Positions 7,862 through 16,539 of a DNA stretch of 55,355 bases are shown here, in pieces. The stretch is from assembly GCA_016934355.1 (NCBI GenBank), contig JAFGTA010000076.1, positions 1 through 55,355 on the forward strand, given 5' to 3'. The notes beneath the pieces were generated by a model. The model ran no database searches. It worked only from the letters and a program-made list of their open reading frames with translations, and was not told where the DNA came from. Each line of letters begins with the position of its first letter. The stretch's first letter is position 1. This stretch comes from Candidatus Bathyarchaeota archaeon (lineage in GTDB: Archaea; Thermoproteota; Bathyarchaeia; TCS64). The translations under genes and the position numbers were made by a program.

Positions 7862-8535
7862 GGTTCGCAGGCTTCCAGAAGACCAGCCTCATAGACTACC
7901 CTGACAGGGTAGCCTCGGTTCTCTTCACCGCCGGCTGCAACCTCAGGTGCCCATACTGCCATAACGGGGACCTTGTGCACGGCTACAGGGGGCCTTTCCT
8001 CGAAGCTGAAGATGTGCTCGCCCAGCTGGTCGAACGCAGACGGTACGTCGACGCCGTGGTGGTCACCGGCGGCGAGCCGACCATGAACCCTGATCTACCT
8101 GTTTTTCTGAAGGAACTTAATAAACAGGGGTTCGCGGTGAAGCTCGACACCAACGGGCTCAAACCCGAAGCGGTGCGGAGCTGCTTGCCACTCATCGACT
8201 ACGTGGCGATGGATGTCAAGACATCACCCGGTCTCTATGCCTCCCTCGGCGCGGAGGATGTGACCCCGGTTGCTGAGTGCATCAGAACGATAATGGGTTC
8301 AGGCGTCGACTACGAGTTCAGGTGCACCGCGGTCCCCGGGTTCGTGGAGGAAGAGACCGTTGCGGCGATGGGTGAGATGGTGCGGGGGGCGAAACGGTTC
8401 GTGTTTCAGCAGTTCCGCCCAGAGAAAACCCTTGATCCTTCGTATAACGAGGTGAAGCCTCACCCAGAGGATAAGATCAAAGAGTTCGCGGAGATCATGA
8501 AAGACTATGTGGACGATGTTCTTCTCAGGATCTGA
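7858..8535 (+). CDS. nrdG: anaerobic RNR-activating radical SAM enzyme
   Basis: A 225-residue radical SAM activase that installs the glycyl radical on NrdD by using a [4Fe-4S] cluster and SAM. The cluster motif CNLRCPYC (C-x3-C-x2-C) is near residues 29-36 in TAGCNLRCPYCHNGDLV, followed by TGGEPTMNPDLP. The N-terminus FAGFQKTSLIDYPDRVA is typical of archaeal and bacterial NrdG/PflA-like activases. The TTG start overlaps the TGA stop of nrdD. Confidence 0.93.
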   Translation: MRFAGFQKTSLIDYPDRVASVLFTAGCNLRCPYCHNGDLVHGYRGPFLEAEDVLAQLVERRRYVDAVVVTGGEPTMNPDLPVFLKELNKQGFAVKLDTNGLKPEAVRSCLPLIDYVAMDVKTSPGLYASLGAEDVTPVAECIRTIMGSGVDYEFRCTAVPGFVEEETVAAMGEMVRGAKRFVFQQFRPEKTLDPSYNEVKPHPEDKIKEFAEIMKDYVDDVLLRI

Positions 8536-8625
8536 TCCCTTGGCAGCCCCTGTTTTCAGAATCTACCCAAAGAAAACGATGAGTTTTAAAGAGAGGGTTT
8601 AGAGTAATCTTAGGGTCATAAGGAA

Positions 8626-8814
8626 ATGTCCAGCGATTCTAACAGAGGCGAAGGCGTGACCGCTGAGGGGCCGGTGTACGAGTGCGTGCGCTGCGGGAGG
8701 CGTGTTCCCCACAGCGATCTGCAGAAGTACATCAGCTTCAGGTGCCCCTACTGCGGCTACAGGATTTTCAGGAAGGTCAGGGCTCCCATAGTAAAGCGGG
8801 TGAAGGCGAGGTAG
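8626..8814 (+). CDS. rpo12: DNA-directed RNA polymerase subunit Rpo12 (RpoP)
   Basis: A 62-residue zinc-ribbon subunit of archaeal RNA polymerase, counterpart of eukaryotic Rpb12. The zinc ligands are in YECVRCGRRV and FRCPYCGYRIF, and the basic C-terminus KVRAPIVKRVKAR is characteristic. The first 17 residues are a short extra N-terminal tail. The stop is one base away from the ATG of the Rpo5 gene, so the two polymerase subunits form an operon. Confidence 0.92.
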   Translation: MSSDSNRGEGVTAEGPVYECVRCGRRVPHSDLQKYISFRCPYCGYRIFRKVRAPIVKRVKAR

Positions 8815-8815
8815 C

Positions 8816-9364
8816 ATGGCTGACCTTGAGAAGGCCAAGACTCTGGAGGAGAAGCGTGCCGCCCTCATCATCAAGTACAGGAAGTTCAACGTCGACGCCG
8901 TCGAGAAGGACGAGGAAAAGCTCGTGTACCGCCTCACAAGGGGCGACGAGAAGTACATAATGCACATACTGCTGGGGAAGTCGACCATCGGCATCAGCTA
9001 CATACGGGACCTGAAGGAGCAGGTGGACGCCGAGGAGGTGACCGGAGGGATAATCATCGGCGACGGCAAGTACACGTACTCTGCTAGAAGCTCTGCGCCA
9101 GAGATGAGCATCGAGCTCATCCCGCCGAGTCTGCCGACCTTCGACATATTCGAGCACAGCCTGGTGCCTGTGCACGAGATCGTCTCCGTGGAGGAGCGCA
9201 GGCAGCTGGCTGAGAAGTACCACGCTGAGCCGTACCAGTTCCCGTGGATCAAGAGCTCGGACCCGATATCCATCATCCTCGGGGCGAAGCCGGGTGACGT
9301 GGTCAAGATCAACCAGAAGAGCGAGACCGCGGGCAGCTACGACACGTACAGGTACGTGGTCTAG
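8816..9364 (+). CDS. rpo5: RNA polymerase subunit Rpo5 with eukaryote-like N-terminal domain
   Basis: The last 75 or so residues are a clear archaeal RpoH/Rpo5: EHSLVPVHEIVS, IKSSDPISIILGAKPGDVVK and ETAGSYDTYRYVV correspond to the conserved Rpb5 C-terminal domain. Usual archaeal Rpo5 is about 75-85 residues and consists only of that domain. This one has 182 residues. The extra N-terminal 105 residues align by eye with the eukaryotic Rpb5 jaw domain (YIMHILLGKSTIGISYIRDL against MFVFFPEEPKVGIKTIKVY, then IIIGDGKYTYSAR against IVVQQGMTPSAK). The fusion continues in frame into the C-terminal domain without a gap. It is co-transcribed with rpo12. Confidence 0.9.
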   Translation: MADLEKAKTLEEKRAALIIKYRKFNVDAVEKDEEKLVYRLTRGDEKYIMHILLGKSTIGISYIRDLKEQVDAEEVTGGIIIGDGKYTYSARSSAPEMSIELIPPSLPTFDIFEHSLVPVHEIVSVEERRQLAEKYHAEPYQFPWIKSSDPISIILGAKPGDVVKINQKSETAGSYDTYRYVV

Positions 9365-9573
9365 TCTCCGCCGCCGTTTCTCAGTTCGCTCAGTATCACT
9401 ATAGCCGCGCCGAGCGGCGTGTCCAGCCTGTGAGATATCTCCTCGGCTGTCACGTCCGGGTTCTCGGGTAGTATCTCGTCGCGTACGTAGGCTAGGTGCG
9501 AGTTGTATAGGGGGAGCCTCTGCGCGGTCTCTACGAGGATGTGCCAGAGTGGGTTGCTCTTAGCGTCCTCCAA
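9361..9573 (-). CDS. small conserved-looking protein, unknown function
   Basis: A 70-residue mostly helical protein. I do not recognise a family. The stretch PDVTAEEISHRLDTPLGAAIVILSEL resembles a winged-helix core (helix-turn-helix then a recognition helix), but no wing is evident. Its 3' end overlaps the convergent Rpo5 stop by 4 bp. It follows the coiled-coil protein by 5 bp on the same strand, so the pair is probably one transcript. Confidence 0.6.
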   Translation of the reverse strand: MEDAKSNPLWHILVETAQRLPLYNSHLAYVRDEILPENPDVTAEEISHRLDTPLGAAIVILSELRNGGGD

Positions 9574-9578
9574 AGGGG

Positions 9579-10184
9579 TCAGCCCTGCCTGAGTTTATCG
9601 TACATCTTGTCGAGGGTCCAGCGGAGGCTGCTGTTTATCTCGCGTAGCCGCCTCTCGCCGCCGTAGTTCCGCACCTCTATGCCGAGGAGCTTGCCTCCAT
9701 CTTCCTCTACCTCGTATTCGAGCACTTCGCCCAGCTCTATCTCGCCGTTGGCGGCCCTCTCCTGGTCGTTGGCGTTCATGTTGCCGAGGACGCGCTCGAT
9801 GAGGAAGCTCTGGAAGGGCGGCATGTCCGTGGTGAAGCCGTACTCTGGCTGCGGGGTGAATGTGAGGCTCTTGCCCTCGACGCGCATCCTGCCCAGCACC
9901 GTCCCGTCCTTGGAGGTGATGGACATCCCATCCTCGACGTCGTCTGGCTCAGGCTCCGCCGGTGCCTCCTGAGCAGGCTGGGGGGCCGCCTGCGCGGGCT
10001 GCTGCGGCTTGGCTGGCGCGGGCTTCGGCGGCGTCGGCGTCCTGAAGCCTCCTGAAACGATGTTCTTGTCGATAACGGCGATGGCGGCGCGGAGGTCCCC
10101 TAGCTCGGTCTCCAACTCGCCGATTCTCTGCTCCATAGATTCCCTGAACTCCAGCAGCTTCTTGGTGTCCTTCTCTCCGCTCAT
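9579..10184 (-). CDS. coiled-coil protein with Pro/Ala/Gln linker, unknown function
   Basis: A 201-residue protein in three parts. There is an N-terminal coiled coil at about residues 5-45 (heptads in RESMEQRIGELETELGDL), a Pro/Ala/Lys/Gln-rich linker at about 50-85, and a C-terminal domain with alternating hydrophobic residues ending in a helix LRWTLDKMYDKLRQG. The frame opens further upstream, but the ATG at 10184 is preferred: it has a strong ribosome binding site (GGAGGAGG) about 5 bp upstream, and the upstream extension runs into the divergent pyrF start. No function can be assigned. It forms a unit with the 70-residue gene downstream. Confidence 0.7.
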   Translation of the reverse strand: MSGEKDTKKLLEFRESMEQRIGELETELGDLRAAIAVIDKNIVSGGFRTPTPPKPAPAKPQQPAQAAPQPAQEAPAEPEPDDVEDGMSITSKDGTVLGRMRVEGKSLTFTPQPEYGFTTDMPPFQSFLIERVLGNMNANDQERAANGEIELGEVLEYEVEEDGGKLLGIEVRNYGGERRLREINSSLRWTLDKMYDKLRQG

Positions 10185-10251
10185 AACGCCTCCTCCTGCC
10201 TCTAGTATCAACTCTCTATCAAGTGATTTAAAGAGGTAACGCGCACAATCA

Positions 10252-11136
10252 GTGTTGAAGACCATGCTCGGGAAGGGATTCGTCGACAGATACGTCCGGC
10301 TGAGCAGGGAGAAGGACAGCTTCCTCTGCGTAGGCGTGGACCCCGCCACATCTGACATGCGTAGCAAGAACGTCGTGCCCCCCGCGTTGATCAGGGAGAA
10401 GGGGCTAAAGGAGGGAGTGAAGGAGTTCTGCCTCCACCTGATCGAAGCCGTGGCCCCCTACACGCCTGTGATCAAACCCAACGCCCAGTTCCTCCTCTAC
10501 CTCATGGGGTACGGCGACATGAAGGAGATCGTGGACGCCATACACGCGGGGGGCTGCCTCGCCCTGCTGGACATCAAGCTGAGCGACATCGGCTCCACCA
10601 TGGACGCGGGGCTCTACTGGATCGACCGCCTAGGCTTCGACGCCGCCACGTTCAGCCCGTTCCCAGGCTACGAGAACGGCGTAGACGCCGTCTACAGGTG
10701 GGCGGGCGAACGGGACAAAGGCATTTTTGCCCTCTGCAGGATGAGCAACCCGGGCACCCACGACTACCAGTCGAGGCTGATGGACGGAGAGCCCTTCTAC
10801 AGGCGCCTCGCGCGGGACGCTTATAATCGTGGCAGCAACGGCTACGTGGTCGGCTGCACGGCCTCCGAGGAGCTCGGCGAGGTAAGGTCGATCATCGGTG
10901 AGGAGTGCCTGATACTGGCTCCCGGCCTCGGGACGCAGGGCGGTGACCCCGTCACGGCTCTGAGGCTCGGCGCCAACAAGGATGGTGAGCGGCTCATCGT
11001 CTCGTCTACCCGTTCCATCGACTTCGCCTACGAGTCGCTGGGCTGGGACAGGCGGAGGTACCCCGAGGCGGCTGCGAAGTTCGCCGAGGAGAAGAGGGAC
11101 GAGCTCAACGACATCCGTAGACGTCTCGTTAGGTGA
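10252..11136 (+). CDS. pyrF: orotidine 5'-phosphate decarboxylase
   Basis: A 294-residue enzyme of the last step of UMP synthesis (OMP to UMP). It belongs to the longer PyrF subfamily: VGVDPAT near the N-terminus, KPNAQF, the catalytic LLDIKLSDIGST block, and LAPGLGTQGGDP near the phosphate-binding loop. Start may be GTG 10252, TTG 10255 or ATG 10264; all give a complete domain. It is divergent from the coiled-coil gene, whose ATG is 67 bp away. No other pyrimidine gene is nearby. Confidence 0.92.
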   Translation: MLKTMLGKGFVDRYVRLSREKDSFLCVGVDPATSDMRSKNVVPPALIREKGLKEGVKEFCLHLIEAVAPYTPVIKPNAQFLLYLMGYGDMKEIVDAIHAGGCLALLDIKLSDIGSTMDAGLYWIDRLGFDAATFSPFPGYENGVDAVYRWAGERDKGIFALCRMSNPGTHDYQSRLMDGEPFYRRLARDAYNRGSNGYVVGCTASEELGEVRSIIGEECLILAPGLGTQGGDPVTALRLGANKDGERLIVSSTRSIDFAYESLGWDRRRYPEAAAKFAEEKRDELNDIRRRLVR

Positions 11137-11188
11137 ACACGGATACATTAATATCCAGACCATCTAACAATATGAGAGGTTCAAACGG

Positions 11189-11749
11189 TTGACCAGTAAG
11201 ATTTTCGAGGTCAGGTTCCACGGCCGAGGCGGCCAGGGAGCCTGGACGGCCTCGCTCCTCCTAGCCCAGGCCGGGCTCAAGGAGGAGAAGAACATTCAGA
11301 GCTTCCCAGCCTTCGGACCGGAGCGCGCAGGCGCCCCTATAACGGCGTTCACACGGATCAGCGACGACAAGATACAGATCCACAGCAGCATCTACGAGCC
11401 TGACGTCGTAGTGGTGCTGGACCCGACGCTCCTCGGCCCCGCCGTCGCCGACGGCATTGGTAAGGCCACGAAGCTCATCGTCAACACCGCGGAGTCGGCC
11501 GACGCCGTCATGAAGAAGCTCGGGCTCAAAGGCGTCGAGACTTGGACGATAGACGCCACCACCCTCGCCATAGACGTGCTGGGCAGGCCCATCACGAACA
11601 CGGCGATGCTGGGCACCGTGGTCAAGGCCACGGGCGTCGTCAAGCTCGACAGCATCGTGGACGTCGTGAAGGCCCGGTTCGAGGGTAAGATCAGCGAGCT
11701 CAACGCGCAGCTAGTCAAGAGGGCATACGAGGAGGCGAAGATGGGATGA
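11189..11749 (+). CDS. porG: pyruvate/2-oxoacid:ferredoxin oxidoreductase, gamma subunit
   Basis: A 186-residue gamma subunit, with FHGRGGQGAWTASLLLAQA at the N-terminus and FPAFGPERAGAPITAFTRI further on, both diagnostic. The enzyme oxidises pyruvate (or a related 2-oxoacid) to acetyl-CoA, reducing ferredoxin in the cytoplasm. TTG is the start; a TATA-like ACATTAATATCC lies about 45 bp upstream. Its stop overlaps the porD start in ATGA. It is the first gene of a four-gene operon in the common archaeal order G-D-A-B. Confidence 0.93.
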   Translation: MTSKIFEVRFHGRGGQGAWTASLLLAQAGLKEEKNIQSFPAFGPERAGAPITAFTRISDDKIQIHSSIYEPDVVVVLDPTLLGPAVADGIGKATKLIVNTAESADAVMKKLGLKGVETWTIDATTLAIDVLGRPITNTAMLGTVVKATGVVKLDSIVDVVKARFEGKISELNAQLVKRAYEEAKMG

Positions 11750-12018
11750 CCAAGGAACGCACATGGGAGGAGCTCCCCAAGGGAGCCGTCAGCTACCGGA
11801 GCAGCATGGACTACAAGACAGGCGACTGGGGCGTGGACGCCCCCAAGATCGACCACGACAAGTGCGTCAAGTGCAACCTGTGTCACTTCTACTGCCCCGA
11901 GGGCTGCATCCACGTCGACGCGGAGGGCACGCCTGAGCCGGACCTTGACTACTGTAAGGGCTGCGGCGTATGCGCCAAGGAGTGCCCGGTAAAGGCGATA
12001 GAGATGGTGAGGAAGTAA
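11746..12018 (+). CDS. porD: pyruvate/2-oxoacid:ferredoxin oxidoreductase, delta (ferredoxin) subunit
   Basis: A 90-residue 2[4Fe-4S] ferredoxin-type subunit. The two cluster motifs are CVKCNLCHFYCPEGC and CKGCGVCAKECP, each with the C-x2-C-x2-C-x3-C pattern. It passes electrons from the TPP-bound intermediate to external ferredoxin. It overlaps porG by 4 bp, and its TAA stop shares one base with the ATG of porA. Confidence 0.93.
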   Translation: MTKERTWEELPKGAVSYRSSMDYKTGDWGVDAPKIDHDKCVKCNLCHFYCPEGCIHVDAEGTPEPDLDYCKGCGVCAKECPVKAIEMVRK

Positions 12019-13235
12019 TGGTAGACCAGAAACTTATGGGACTCAACGGCGACGAGGCCGTCGCCTACGCAACCAAACAGGTCAACCCAGACGTGGTTGC
12101 CGCCTACCCCATCACGCCCCAGACGATCATCGTGGAGCGTTTCAGCGAGTACGTCGCGGACGGAGAGGTGGATACCGAGTTCGTCCCCGTGGAGAGCGAG
12201 CACAGCGCCATGAGCTGCAGCGTAGGAGCCTCCGCGGCAGGCGCCAGGGCGTTCACCGCCACCGCCGCCAACGGCCTCGCCCTCATGTGGGAGATCGTGT
12301 ACATCGCGTCCAGCCTACGGCTGCCCATCGTGATGGCGCTAGCCAACAGGGCTCTCAGCGGCCCCATCAACATCCACAACGACCACAGCGACTCCATGGG
12401 CGCCCGTGACAGCGGGTGGATACAGATCTACTGCGAGAACGCGCAGGAGGTCTACGACGCGTCCATCATGGCGTGGAGGATCGGCGAGCACCTGAAGGTG
12501 CAGCTCCCCGTGATGGTGTGCCTCGACGGCTTCACCCTCAGCCACACAATGGAGAACGTCATGACTCTGCCCGACGAGGCGGTGCATAAGTTCGTCGGGG
12601 AGCGGCCTTTCATCGAGGTCGAGGGACACCTAGGCAAGGGAGAGCTCAGGCTCAACCCCGACATGCCGCTGACCATGGGGCCCCTGGACCTCCAGGACTT
12701 CTACTATGAGCACAAGATACACCAGGTCGACGCCATGAAGCAGGCGCTGAAGTACATTAAAGACGTCGACAAGGAGTGGGACAAGGTAAGCGGACGCAGC
12801 TACAAGTACGTCGAGCCGTACCTTATGGAGGACGCCGAGTTCGCCCTCATAGGCATGGGCTCCATGATGGGAACCGTCCGCCACATGGTTGACGAGCTAC
12901 GAGGCGAGGGCGTCAAGGCAGGCATGATCAAGCTCAGGCTTTTCAGGCCGTTTCCCGTCGAGGCCATCAAGAAGGCCGTCGGCAAGGTCCCGGTGCTTGG
13001 CGTCATAGAGAAGTGCATCAGCTTCGGCGCCCCAGCGAGCCCATTGATGGAGGAGATCATGACCTCGTATTACCACGACGGGGAGAAGCCCCTGATGGCC
13101 AACTACGTCGTCGGGCTGGGAGGCAGGGACGTGAGCCCAGACATGATCAGGGAAGCCTACAAGAGCATGGCAAAGATCAAGAAGAAGGGCAAGGTGGACA
13201 AGCTATCCACCTTCATAGGAGTGAGAGGCGAGTAA
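12018..13235 (+). CDS. porA: pyruvate/2-oxoacid:ferredoxin oxidoreductase, alpha subunit
   Basis: A 405-residue alpha subunit. The N-terminal pyrimidine-binding-side domain carries AYPITPQTIIVE and the conserved FVPVESEHSAMS, and the block ALANRALSGPINIHNDHSD is typical of archaeal PorA. The ATG at 12018 overlaps the porD stop; an open frame further upstream lies inside porD and is rejected. The family motifs fit pyruvate better than 2-oxoglutarate or indolepyruvate enzymes, but substrate specificity is an inference. Confidence 0.93.
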   Translation: MVDQKLMGLNGDEAVAYATKQVNPDVVAAYPITPQTIIVERFSEYVADGEVDTEFVPVESEHSAMSCSVGASAAGARAFTATAANGLALMWEIVYIASSLRLPIVMALANRALSGPINIHNDHSDSMGARDSGWIQIYCENAQEVYDASIMAWRIGEHLKVQLPVMVCLDGFTLSHTMENVMTLPDEAVHKFVGERPFIEVEGHLGKGELRLNPDMPLTMGPLDLQDFYYEHKIHQVDAMKQALKYIKDVDKEWDKVSGRSYKYVEPYLMEDAEFALIGMGSMMGTVRHMVDELRGEGVKAGMIKLRLFRPFPVEAIKKAVGKVPVLGVIEKCISFGAPASPLMEEIMTSYYHDGEKPLMANYVVGLGGRDVSPDMIREAYKSMAKIKKKGKVDKLSTFIGVRGE

Positions 13236-13236
13236 C

Positions 13237-14211
13237 ATGAGCAAGCTAACACTGAAGGAAGCAGCGCAGATAGAGGACACTCTAACAAGCGGCCACAGGC
13301 TGTGCGCGGGATGCGCCCACCCCATCATAGGCAGAATGATAATGAAGGCCGCCTCGGACAAGCCTACCTTCGTGACCAACGCCACGGGCTGTCTTGAGGT
13401 GGCCACCACCATATTCCCGTTCACAAGCTGGAAGGTGCCGTGGCTCCACAACGCCTTCGAGAACGCGGCGGCCAATGCCAGCGGCATCGAGGCAACGTGG
13501 AGGGCCCAGAGACGCAGAGGCAAGGGGCCCCTCGCCAAGTACGAGGACATCAACGTCATAGCCTTCGCAGGCGACGGAGGCACCTACGACATCGGCATCC
13601 AGGCCCTAAGCGGCGCACTTGAGCGGGGCCACCACTTCACATACGTGCTCATGGACAACGAGGCGTACATGAACACAGGCATTCAGCGGAGCGGCGGCAC
13701 GCCGCTCGCGGCGAGCACCACCACCAGCCCGGCGGGAAAGGTGATCCCGGGGAAGACCCAGTGGAAGAAGCCCATCATGGACATCGTCGTCGCCCACGAC
13801 ATACCTTACGCGGCGACGCTGAACCCGGCGTGGCCTCAGGACGTTCTGGACAAGTGCAGGAAGAACTTCAGCATCCATGGACCCAAGTTCCTCCACGCGT
13901 TCATCGCGTGCACCAGGGGCTGGAGGTACCCCACCTCTGACACAATAGCCGTCTCAAGGCTCGCCACCCAGACCTGCGTGTTCCCCCTCTACGAGGTCGA
14001 GAACACTGACGGCGGGCCCGTGTGGAAGCTGAGCGGCCCTAGCGCGGCTATCGCCCGGAGGCCGGAGAGCAAGAAGCCGGTTGAGGAGTACCTGAAGACT
14101 CAGGGTAGGTTCCGCCATCTGTTCAGGCCGAAGCCCAACGTGGAGCTTCTGAAGGCCATCCAGGACGGCGTCGACCACCGCTGGGAGCTTCTCAAGGGGA
14201 AGTGCTCCTAG
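13237..14211 (+). CDS. porB: pyruvate/2-oxoacid:ferredoxin oxidoreductase, beta subunit
   Basis: A 324-residue TPP-binding beta subunit. The N-terminal CAGCAHP motif, the TPP-Mg motif AGDGGTYDIGIQAL with the downstream MDNEAYMNTGIQRSG, and several cysteines for the [4Fe-4S] cluster are all present. It ends the porGDAB operon. The final 24 codons (from about 14140) have a decayed duplicate at 18235-18311, on the far side of the carotenoid genes. Confidence 0.93.
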   Translation: MSKLTLKEAAQIEDTLTSGHRLCAGCAHPIIGRMIMKAASDKPTFVTNATGCLEVATTIFPFTSWKVPWLHNAFENAAANASGIEATWRAQRRRGKGPLAKYEDINVIAFAGDGGTYDIGIQALSGALERGHHFTYVLMDNEAYMNTGIQRSGGTPLAASTTTSPAGKVIPGKTQWKKPIMDIVVAHDIPYAATLNPAWPQDVLDKCRKNFSIHGPKFLHAFIACTRGWRYPTSDTIAVSRLATQTCVFPLYEVENTDGGPVWKLSGPSAAIARRPESKKPVEEYLKTQGRFRHLFRPKPNVELLKAIQDGVDHRWELLKGKCS

Positions 14212-14232
14212 CCCCTACCTTCTACCCCTTTT

Positions 14233-14952
14233 CTATTCATAGGTTCTAAGAAGAAAAAAAACCTCTGCCACGCCTAGTATGCCCGGTAGAAAGAGTAGTT
14301 TCAGTAGGTTGTACCCGGTCCAGAAGCATAGAATCCAGATGAGGCTAGTTGACACGCTGGACGGTAGAGGAAGATTGGTCTCTACTCCGGTCATAAGGTA
14401 GAACAGAGCCGCGTATATGGAGCCCGTCATGATCCAGCCTAGGAAGTTGATTAAGGGTACGCCATAGTAGGCTCCCGGTTGTGTCCACCCCCAGAACCCG
14501 GCGGAGACTGCCGCGGGGTCGATAACTAGGTCTATCGATACGTTCACCAAAGATGAAAACAAAGCATACTTCGCCAGGCTTCGGCCACTGAACCTGCTGG
14601 CTACGGACATAGCCCCGAGTAGGATAGGGGTATAGGCGAAGCTAACTGATATAGGGACAAGCCCAAGGACGGTGTAACCCAGTAGCTCAGAGTAATGGAA
14701 CTCGCCATACGGGAACCCCGTCCAGATCGCTAGAGCCTCGACGAGCAAAGGCAAGACGCTAAAGACGAGAAGGATGATGAGCCCCCGCCTCACACCCATA
14801 TACCTCACGAGGCTAACGTACGAAGGCAGTGCAAAGATTACGATGAAGACAGCCGATAACGAGCCGAAGTGACCCACCGACTCGAATCGTACCATAAAGA
14901 AACTTGAAACGAAGAAAACCGTGCCAATAACGGCCACCAGTTTCTTCTCCAT
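14233..14952 (-). CDS. cruF: CruF-like carotenoid hydratase (DUF422 family)
   Basis: A 239-residue polytopic protein with about seven hydrophobic spans, of the family that includes haloarchaeal bisanhydrobacterioruberin hydratase. Characteristic blocks are EALAIWTGFPYGEFHYSE and DPAAVSAGFWGWTQPGAYYG, followed by VPLINFLGWI. The frame is open to 15048, where its first ATG would sit back to back with the crtI ATG; the ATG at 14952 is preferred because membrane-protein sequence begins there and the extra 32 residues are unconserved-looking. It is divergent from crtI-crtB-ubiA, the expected partners. Role inferred: adding water to the ends of a C50 carotenoid. Confidence 0.75.
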   Translation of the reverse strand: MEKKLVAVIGTVFFVSSFFMVRFESVGHFGSLSAVFIVIFALPSYVSLVRYMGVRRGLIILLVFSVLPLLVEALAIWTGFPYGEFHYSELLGYTVLGLVPISVSFAYTPILLGAMSVASRFSGRSLAKYALFSSLVNVSIDLVIDPAAVSAGFWGWTQPGAYYGVPLINFLGWIMTGSIYAALFYLMTGVETNLPLPSSVSTSLIWILCFWTGYNLLKLLFLPGILGVAEVFFLLRTYE

Positions 14953-15048
14953 GTGAGGTACATGTCGAACCTTTCTAGAAAAACCATTTCCTACGGGTCG
15001 TATGAAAAATTGTGAAGGTATATTAATTGCCGTAGATGGAACGCTCAT

Positions 15049-16530
15049 ATGCGTGTAACAGTCATCGGAGCTGGTTTCGGTGGCTTATCAGCCGCCGCGC
15101 TCCTCGCCAAACAGGGATTCGACGTCACTCTCCTTGAGAAGCTGAGTGGTCCTGGTGGAAGGGCGCGTGTACTAAAAGAGAAGGGGTACAGCTTCGACAT
15201 GGGTCCAAGCTGGTACCTGATGCCTGACGTCTTCGAGAAGTTCTTCGAGGAGTTCGACAGGAAGCCCAGCGATTATTACGACCTGATCCGTATCGACCCG
15301 TCTTACAGGATATTCTTCGACGGCGAGACTGTTACAGACGTCTCGGCGTCTCTTGAGGAGAGCTACGAGCTCTTCAACGGTTTCGAGGAGGACGGCGGCG
15401 AGAAGCTACGGAAGTACCTGGAGCAGGCGGGGCGCCACTATAGGCTCGCGATGGATGAGATGCTCTACAGAGAGTACGACAGGATCTGGGACATGTTCAG
15501 CGGCAGGCTGGCTCTGGAGGGCTTCAAGCTGCCACTGTTCAGCGACATAGACAGCTACATCAGCAAGACGTTCAAGAGCAGCAAATCCAAGAAGATACTT
15601 GAGTACAGCATAGGATTCATCGGGGGCAGCCCCCACAACACGCCCGCACTCTACTACATCATGAACCACGTCGACTTCAAGCTGGGGGTCTGGTACCCCG
15701 CCGAAGGCGGGATAGGCAGGGTCGTGGACGCACTGGTCCAGCTATGCGAGGAGTACGGCGTCGAGATCAGGTACGACTCGGAGGTCAAGAAGATCGAGGT
15801 CGAGGACGGCAAGGTCAGCCGTGTCGTCACAAACGACGAGTCCATCGAGGCCGAACTGGTCGTGGTGAACGCCGACTATGCTCATAGCGAGCTGGAGCTC
15901 CTAGAGCCCCGGTACAGGAGCTACGACGAGAAGTACTGGGACACACGCGTCATGGCACCTTCGGCGCTGGTGCTCTACGTGGGTATCGACACGAAGCTAC
16001 CCAAGCTGGAGCACCACAACCTGTTCCTCACCAAGGACTGGGACCAAGGTTTCGAAAGTATCTTCGACCCCAAGAAGGCAAGGTGGCCCGAGACGCCGAG
16101 CTACTATATAAACGTCACCTCGAAGAGCGACCCCACGACGGCGCCCGAGGGGGGCGAGGCTCTCTTCATACTGGTGCCGCTTGCTCCGGATCTTGAAGAT
16201 ACGCCTGAGATTCGGGAAAGGTACTACAACAAGATGATCACCCACCTAGAGGTGCTTGCTGAGGAGCCTATCAAGGGCCATGAGGTCGTGAAACGCGTCT
16301 ACGCGGTCGACGACTTCCGTGAGGACTACAACGCGTACAAGGGCACTGCCTTGGGGCTCACGCACACGCTTATGCAGACCGCGCTTTTCAGGCCCAGTCA
16401 TAAGAGTAAAAAGGTGGACAACCTCTACTACACGGGCCATTACACCCATCCCGGTATAGGGATGCCCATGTGCCTTATCAGCAGTCAGGTTTTAGCTAAT
16501 ACTATAGAGAAAACTATGAAAAGAGGATAG
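15049..16530 (+). CDS. crtI: phytoene desaturase-type carotenoid desaturase
   Basis: A 493-residue FAD-dependent desaturase. The N-terminal dinucleotide motif is VIGAGFGGLSAAALLAKQGF, followed by GPGGRARV and FDMGPSWYLMPDVFEKFF, all characteristic of CrtI. The C-terminal FAD block is YYTGHYTHPGIGMPMCLIS. It converts phytoene to lycopene or desaturates a related carotenoid. A TATA-like TATATTAATT lies about 25-30 bp before the ATG, which suggests a leaderless transcript. crtB begins 10 bp after its stop. A paralog of equal length lies at 33590-35059; which of the two acts as CrtI or as CrtD (3,4-desaturase) cannot be decided here. Confidence 0.9.
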   Translation: MRVTVIGAGFGGLSAAALLAKQGFDVTLLEKLSGPGGRARVLKEKGYSFDMGPSWYLMPDVFEKFFEEFDRKPSDYYDLIRIDPSYRIFFDGETVTDVSASLEESYELFNGFEEDGGEKLRKYLEQAGRHYRLAMDEMLYREYDRIWDMFSGRLALEGFKLPLFSDIDSYISKTFKSSKSKKILEYSIGFIGGSPHNTPALYYIMNHVDFKLGVWYPAEGGIGRVVDALVQLCEEYGVEIRYDSEVKKIEVEDGKVSRVVTNDESIEAELVVVNADYAHSELELLEPRYRSYDEKYWDTRVMAPSALVLYVGIDTKLPKLEHHNLFLTKDWDQGFESIFDPKKARWPETPSYYINVTSKSDPTTAPEGGEALFILVPLAPDLEDTPEIRERYYNKMITHLEVLAEEPIKGHEVVKRVYAVDDFREDYNAYKGTALGLTHTLMQTALFRPSHKSKKVDNLYYTGHYTHPGIGMPMCLISSQVLANTIEKTMKRG

Positions 16531-16539
16531 AGAAAACGA

